The position numbers were made by a program, and so were the translations under genes. A stretch of 64,000 nucleotides of DNA from assembly GCF_033708015.1 (NCBI RefSeq), contig NZ_CP137920.1:620001-684000 (forward strand), given 5' to 3'. Under the pieces are notes generated by a model. The model was not told where the DNA came from and searched no databases. It saw nothing but the letters and a program-made list of their open reading frames with translations. Shown here piece by piece: positions 60,201 through 64,000 of the stretch. The stretch's first letter is position 1. The number at the start of each line of letters is the position of its first letter. Source of the DNA: Proteus vulgaris. Its GTDB lineage: Bacteria; Pseudomonadota; Gammaproteobacteria; Enterobacterales; Enterobacteriaceae.

Positions 60201-63200
60201 TTCTCTAGCCCTGTTAATAAATTAGCGTATTTATCTTTTAATGTTAACGTAATTCGAGAGTGACCTATTTCAGAAATAATCGTGCTAGGGGTAAGCGATA
60301 ATTGAGATTTATCAGCAGATATCACATCAGTATTAAAGTTAATAGGATGGTCTGCATCGAGAGATTGTTGGCTATCAAGCATCGCTGTCACTTGCGCAGT
60401 GCCCGCTTGTGTACTGCTTAAGGTAATTTCTGCAATCCCATTTTTATCCGTTTTACTGATAGGTAATGAAAGTTTACCTAGAGAGGTTAACCACCCCACG
60501 TCAACACCTTTCACATTTGAGTTACCTTGTTTATCAACAATTTCTGCACGGATTACGACGCTATCAGTACCATTTGCGGTAACATCGAAAGGTGCGATAA
60601 CATTAACTGCATTAATCCTGACATTTTGCTTGTCAGCAATAAAACCAAGAGGATGAGTTAACTTAAAGTTATTACTTGCATTAGTATATTCAACATGAAT
60701 AAGGCTAATACCTTCTTGTCTACCGCGGATGGTCGTTTGATAAACGCCAGTATTAATTTCTTTAATGTCACTGAATTTAATGGTGCTATTATCACCCGAG
60801 AACGTAATAAATTTTTCTTGTTTAGGCACTGGGTTATCAAATTTATCCTTTAAGATTATTGTGCCAGTAGCAAGTGATTGACCATTAGCAATAATAGATT
60901 GAGGTTCAATCAAAAATGTACTTTGTGATGCATTGGCTAGACCTGCAATAAAATGAAGGTTTTTTGTGTCACTTTGACCATTTCCCAGTGTTGCTGTAAT
61001 AGTAGTCGGTTGTGCTTCAGTGCCTTTTATGACAACTTGTACATAACCATTGTCATCAGTTTTGACCATATTTTCACTCAACACATTATGGGTTGAATGC
61101 CAGAATACAGATTGTTTTATTAATGGATTATTTTCAGCATCAGTAACATGAGCCATTAAAGTGATCGTATCGTTATTATCTGCAATCGCTTCTGTTTTGT
61201 TATTTACTGTCGTTAAGACAATATTGGCACTATTCGGATTGGCAATAGCGTTTAGTGTCACTTGCGCTTTTTCTTTATTTAAAAGCGTGGCAATAATATT
61301 TGTCGTCCCTGCTTTTTTGGTGCGAATTCGATTAGTTGTTTGCCCTTGATTATCAGTCACACTCTTTTGTTTATCGAGTGTGCTTGAGGCACTAGATTGC
61401 CATTCGACAGTAACGTTAGGCAATTTATTACCAAATTTATCTTTTACTACGGCGGTGACTATCGCTTGTTCTTTATTGTCTGCAATTAATTCAGTTTTAT
61501 TTGTGGTTAACGTGATTAAACCTTGCTGGTTATTAGCAATAAAAGTAATAGGTAATGCATCGAGTGATTCATTACTGATACTGGCAGTGACAATCACATC
61601 AAAGGCTTGCGTACTCGTCACTGTCGTTTGAGCAATACCTTGGTTATCTGTTGTTGAAATTTCATTAATAGCAACAACTTGTTGATCGCGGTTAGTAGAC
61701 CAAATGACTTTTGCATTCGGTAAGATATTGTGATTTTTATCTTCAACGACAGCGGTAAATGTGACTGTTGTTTTGCCATCAGCAATATAAGGTGGTGCTG
61801 ATGGAGTCACCGAAATAATCTTACCATTCGATAAATCAGCAATAAATTGCGTTGTTTTTTTCGTGGTTATCTTATTAACCAGCACAGCAACTGTTACCGT
61901 ACCTGATATCTTGCTGGTCATGGTTGTTGATGCATTACCTTGATTATCTGTTAATAATTCGGTTTCTTTAAGTTGCGCTTGATTATCAGCAGATAATTGA
62001 ATTTTGGCATTGGGGACAGGGTTGTTATTTTTATCAACGATATTTAAATCAATTAACTTTTGATCCGTTCCATTAGCAAATGAACTGTTTGGGCTAATAG
62101 TGAAAGTCTTTATTTTGGCTGAGTTAATATCAGCAATAAAATCAACATTAGTTGAATAGGTAATATTTCTAACATTAGCATTAACCGTGCTTTTACCTAT
62201 ATGTGTATTGGTGATTGGAACTATAATTTTACCTTCAGCATCTGTGTTGGCTTGTCCAATAATCGTTGCACCATTATCCGCTGTAAAAGAGACGGGATAG
62301 TTAGGAATTCTATTCGCATTAATGTCCGTTACGATAACTTGAATTTTATTTTGGGTTATACCATCGGCAGGTGCGTGGTTTTTAAGTACGGTTAATCCCC
62401 CTTTAGAAATGATGGCAGAATGTATATCAGCGACAAAAGTCACTTGTGCTTGATTAAAGATGTTATCCCTAAATTTAGGTGTCAACGTCAAAATTTCAGG
62501 AGAACTTCCTGCGGTTACAGTGACTTGATATTTCCCTGTATCTATTTGGCTGAAATTAGAGATTTTACTACCACTAACAGGGTTATTAGATTGAACTTGA
62601 AGTGAGAGGTCTTCGAAATTGATATCAACAGGAAGATTATCATTATCTAAAATTGATAAAGTCAGATTTTGTGCTGAGTAATTATCTGCGGGCAGTTGTG
62701 TGGTTGTAGGTGTAAATTGGCTATTTTGTGTATTGATAGCAGATTGATCAACAATAATTTGACTTTGTACGGGATCAGAACGATTACCTTGTTCATCAAT
62801 AGCAACGGCGCTTATTGTGTAGCTATTTTTTTCAGAGGAGCCAGTAATATGACGAGGAAGGATAATTGAGTAACTAAGATTATTATTGTGATTAATCTTA
62901 CCTCCATTGGCAATTAGGCGACTCGCAGACCATTCAATTTGTTTAACGGGATATTTAGAGTGAACTTGTACACCGAGATCTTTTTCTTCTTTTGCGTAAC
63001 CATTAATTGTTGGTGTAATAGAGAGGAAGACTAAAGTTTTCTTTTTATATTCCAAAACAATGTCATTATTTCTATCAACAAAATCATAGCGATTTCCTGA
63101 CATTAAACGCATTGCTCGCACATTATTCGGATTAAGTTGTGAAGAGAGTGATTCTCCAAGTCGATATTGGATATTTACATCAAATTTATTATCACTATTA

Positions 63201-64000
63201 TCATTTAAACCAAAACGACGCTCAGCGCCGAGAGTAAGTAAAGGTACCGGCGTATAAGTGAGTCCCGCCGTATAAGCGTGGGGGTTTTCTTGGCGATTAT
63301 CCTTGCCAAATAAGCCGACTTCTTTACCGTAATATTGTTCAAAAATAAGTTTTGTGCCTAATTGTGGATAAGCAGGTAGGTAGCCTTCTGCACGAATATC
63401 CCAACCATTAGCAGGACGTTCGTTATAATCTATAACATCGTCAGAGGTACGCCAGTTTGATAGACGATGGTAGTGATTTGCACTTAACTTAAAATAGTCT
63501 CGCCATACTTCCGCACCTACACCAAAACGGCTGTGGTATCGACTTAAATCGTAGTCATAAAAAGCATTAAGACCCACCATAAATTTATCAGCAAAATGCC
63601 GATAACCAATGCCTTGGTTTAATTGGCTACGAGAATCTTTACGGTGATAACTGGTTTGAGAAAAAACTAAGTTCTTTGCGCTATCATAGAGTGGAATAAG
63701 AAGATCAGCAGAGCTTCCTTCCAAAGTGAATTTTTTGTCTGTTGAAAGTGAGACTTGAGCATGACCAAACTGATTTAACCATTGTTCTATTTGTTGATTG
63801 GCTTTACTTGATATTCGGCTTATTGCATATTGCGTCGCATCGGTATCTTTATTTAATAAAGATGAGTTATCGACAATAATTTGAGCAAGTTCTTGTCCGT
63901 TAGTTGAAGGGATCGGAATATCTTGATTGTTATTATTTAGCCATTTTTTTGTTAATAAAGCGTCGTCGGGGATATTAAGTGTAATACCTTCTTTTATTTT
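57206..64000 (-). CDS. Intimin/invasin-like giant adhesin, 5' end outside the window
   Basis: The frame stays open to the right edge, adding 92 residues upstream of the TTG at 63724, so about 2264 residues are visible and the true start is missing. The first part has WLNQFGHAQVSL and LIPLYD, then a 12-strand-type beta-barrel (QGIGYRHF, NAFYDYD, RFGVGAEVW, NGWDIRAEGYLP, HAYTAGLTYTPVPLL) of the inverse autotransporter family. About 13 Big_1-like Ig modules of around 100 residues follow, typified by ANGTD, VDKNNNPV and TDNQG. Three Big_2-like modules come next (WSSSDPTIASI, WSSSDPDIVEV) and a C-terminal domain of about 250 residues with two cysteines. Such type Ve proteins export their own passenger and mediate adhesion. 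The partner is unknown. It is convergent with carB and ends at a palindromic terminator. Confidence 0.88.
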   Translation of the reverse strand, partial: KIKEGITLNIPDDALLTKKWLNNNNQDIPIPSTNGQELAQIIVDNSSLLNKDTDATQYAISRISSKANQQIEQWLNQFGHAQVSLSTDKKFTLEGSSADLLIPLYDSAKNLVFSQTSYHRKDSRSQLNQGIGYRHFADKFMVGLNAFYDYDLSRYHSRFGVGAEVWRDYFKLSANHYHRLSNWRTSDDVIDYNERPANGWDIRAEGYLPAYPQLGTKLIFEQYYGKEVGLFGKDNRQENPHAYTAGLTYTPVPLLTLGAERRFGLNDNSDNKFDVNIQYRLGESLSSQLNPNNVRAMRLMSGNRYDFVDRNNDIVLEYKKKTLVFLSITPTINGYAKEEKDLGVQVHSKYPVKQIEWSASRLIANGGKINHNNNLSYSIILPRHITGSSEKNSYTISAVAIDEQGNRSDPVQSQIIVDQSAINTQNSQFTPTTTQLPADNYSAQNLTLSILDNDNLPVDINFEDLSLQVQSNNPVSGSKISNFSQIDTGKYQVTVTAGSSPEILTLTPKFRDNIFNQAQVTFVADIHSAIISKGGLTVLKNHAPADGITQNKIQVIVTDINANRIPNYPVSFTADNGATIIGQANTDAEGKIIVPITNTHIGKSTVNANVRNITYSTNVDFIADINSAKIKTFTISPNSSFANGTDQKLIDLNIVDKNNNPVPNAKIQLSADNQAQLKETELLTDNQGNASTTMTSKISGTVTVAVLVNKITTKKTTQFIADLSNGKIISVTPSAPPYIADGKTTVTFTAVVEDKNHNILPNAKVIWSTNRDQQVVAINEISTTDNQGIAQTTVTSTQAFDVIVTASISNESLDALPITFIANNQQGLITLTTNKTELIADNKEQAIVTAVVKDKFGNKLPNVTVEWQSSASSTLDKQKSVTDNQGQTTNRIRTKKAGTTNIIATLLNKEKAQVTLNAIANPNSANIVLTTVNNKTEAIADNNDTITLMAHVTDAENNPLIKQSVFWHSTHNVLSENMVKTDDNGYVQVVIKGTEAQPTTITATLGNGQSDTKNLHFIAGLANASQSTFLIEPQSIIANGQSLATGTIILKDKFDNPVPKQEKFITFSGDNSTIKFSDIKEINTGVYQTTIRGRQEGISLIHVEYTNASNNFKLTHPLGFIADKQNVRINAVNVIAPFDVTANGTDSVVIRAEIVDKQGNSNVKGVDVGWLTSLGKLSLPISKTDKNGIAEITLSSTQAGTAQVTAMLDSQQSLDADHPINFNTDVISADKSQLSLTPSTIISEIGHSRITLTLKDKYANLLTGLEKKISVSYGTDLTATTTAFNEISTGVYQAQVSALKAGQTTISAKVNSVTLTQTATLTVLPNNQTAKVDRFVISNSHPHAGDTISYSAYISDKHDNPVNSGVDVTWITDKDSLLAKPLTFTDNKGIANVELTRNPAGIAKVNAVLISGSYSAPDVNFVADDVDENSSEINLIPETIIANGTDTALLTLAIKDKGGNILPDQQVEGISNNPTIHFSPAKQVSPGHYEIEATGTKSGTAQLSVKVNGVDFKKQKTLQLRADATTWRVKSVDVDRTSMIAGDKGVNYQATIVDANDNILPHIIVSWKLQGLADDYNFSTYTDAKGIAKTKVTSKVAGILKMSAYLDLNNHKPIQDVTVNPTNIDANKSTFDSNRQSIGGDDKDSALLTVNLMDKYGNTIDGKKVSIKTTSGKPNFSDNPLNSLGNGKYQTNLTSHIKTDIILTAEAEGLTIAKPLTIKVTIPKPDIIFDKKIQQETYASAPISALGYTGLPNNINVMWSSSDPTIASINTTNGSISMKKAGTVIITLQTSGNDQYQPAQTSYPLVIEKADIGLMAKETQLHSIWDDNIPQQVVLLYNNKDAVNNPPPKQFINYKKTIIAIDDQGKITPIKPGDTAITVLSESTEQFKSSSTVINYTQDKGTINYRFKNSTEIIIVDALSTGIVTAQKPTPEIPTTVHAIWSSSDPDIVEVTPEGKITHLKLGNATLTLSIKDDDYYHNYENSYSVRVKPTPHVNIDSITFQSGGHNAIASNSSDLSWEPIYTTDNQFTVNWSSPETPFAINFALYDKDNKLIQLLERQDYQPKNNISTPALFVLPEEYINKPQNLKLKVSTYDFNNTPYTKEYNIAVKSISVATARSLMAIQFHSKFIHTDDGTSATYCRTGMEIRSINFIAIPEIQFKGEPDKLLYPIKLTAEINNITLNPSSYTQGVINQSIVYPSSFTLQKGSGVMHAFETKTLDDAVDKECWEPDSGDGVFKLIIEVHGNKTEMTDTFKWNGGNGIYKY

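Noticed and set aside
63722..63724. TTG as the start of the intimin-like gene
   Set aside because: The frame continues upstream to the window edge with typical intimin-family sequence (WLNQFGHAQVSL), so this is an internal codon and the gene is cut by the window.

Overview
The window reads as a stretch of enterobacterial chromosome from the Proteus group (family Morganellaceae), most like Proteus mirabilis. The evidence is an AT-rich base composition together with the gene order slt-trpR-yjjX-gpmB-rob-creA-arcA-thrLABC-yaaA-talB-mog-dnaKJ-nhaAR-rpsT-ribF-ileS-lspA-fkpB-ispH-dapB-carAB. That order matches the start of the E. coli map with several losses (creBCD, yaaJ, yaaX and others) and several insertions. 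The species call comes from recall of protein and promoter families, not from a search.

Positions 1-11030 are accessory. After the 5' end of fadH (reverse strand) and a DoxX-family gene comes a compact locus for importing a protein or peptide substrate. On the reverse strand it holds an ECF sigma factor, a FecR-like anti-sigma factor, a TonB-dependent receptor with an STN signalling domain, an SbmA/YddA-type ABC exporter-fold transporter and an M16 zinc-protease lipoprotein. A TonB-like protein is divergently transcribed. Fur-box-like sites lie before the receptor and in the divergent promoter region. This is the gene set of a protease-associated import system (the Fus ferredoxin-import type, or yddAB-pqqL), here with its own surface-signalling switch.

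Positions 11134-24902 are core genes: ettA (translation), slt (murein turnover), trpR with a trp-operator-like site, yjjX, gpmB, rob, creA, arcA, and the threonine operon thrABC behind a leader peptide and attenuator. An 8.2-kb, very AT-rich gene (25063-33234) is inserted between thrC and yaaA. It encodes a 2723-residue protein with a candidate C58-like cysteine-protease triad, a long hydrophobic segment like those of pore-forming toxins, two RTX-type glycine/aspartate blocks and a C-terminus of type-I-secretion character. No secretion genes lie beside it.

Positions 33297-57053 return to core functions: yaaA, talB, a secreted Sel1-repeat protein (an insertion), mog, dnaK-dnaJ with two sigma-32 promoters, an EamA transporter, nhaA-nhaR, rpsT (TTG start), ribF-ileS-lspA-fkpB-ispH, dapB, and carA (TTG start)-carB behind tandem promoters with two ARG boxes. 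The last 6.8 kb (57206-64000, reverse strand) is an intimin/invasin-type giant adhesin with a beta-barrel, about 13 Big_1-like and 3 Big_2-like modules and a distinctive C-terminal domain. Its 5' end lies outside the window. No rRNA, tRNA, CRISPR array, transposase or prophage gene was recognised.
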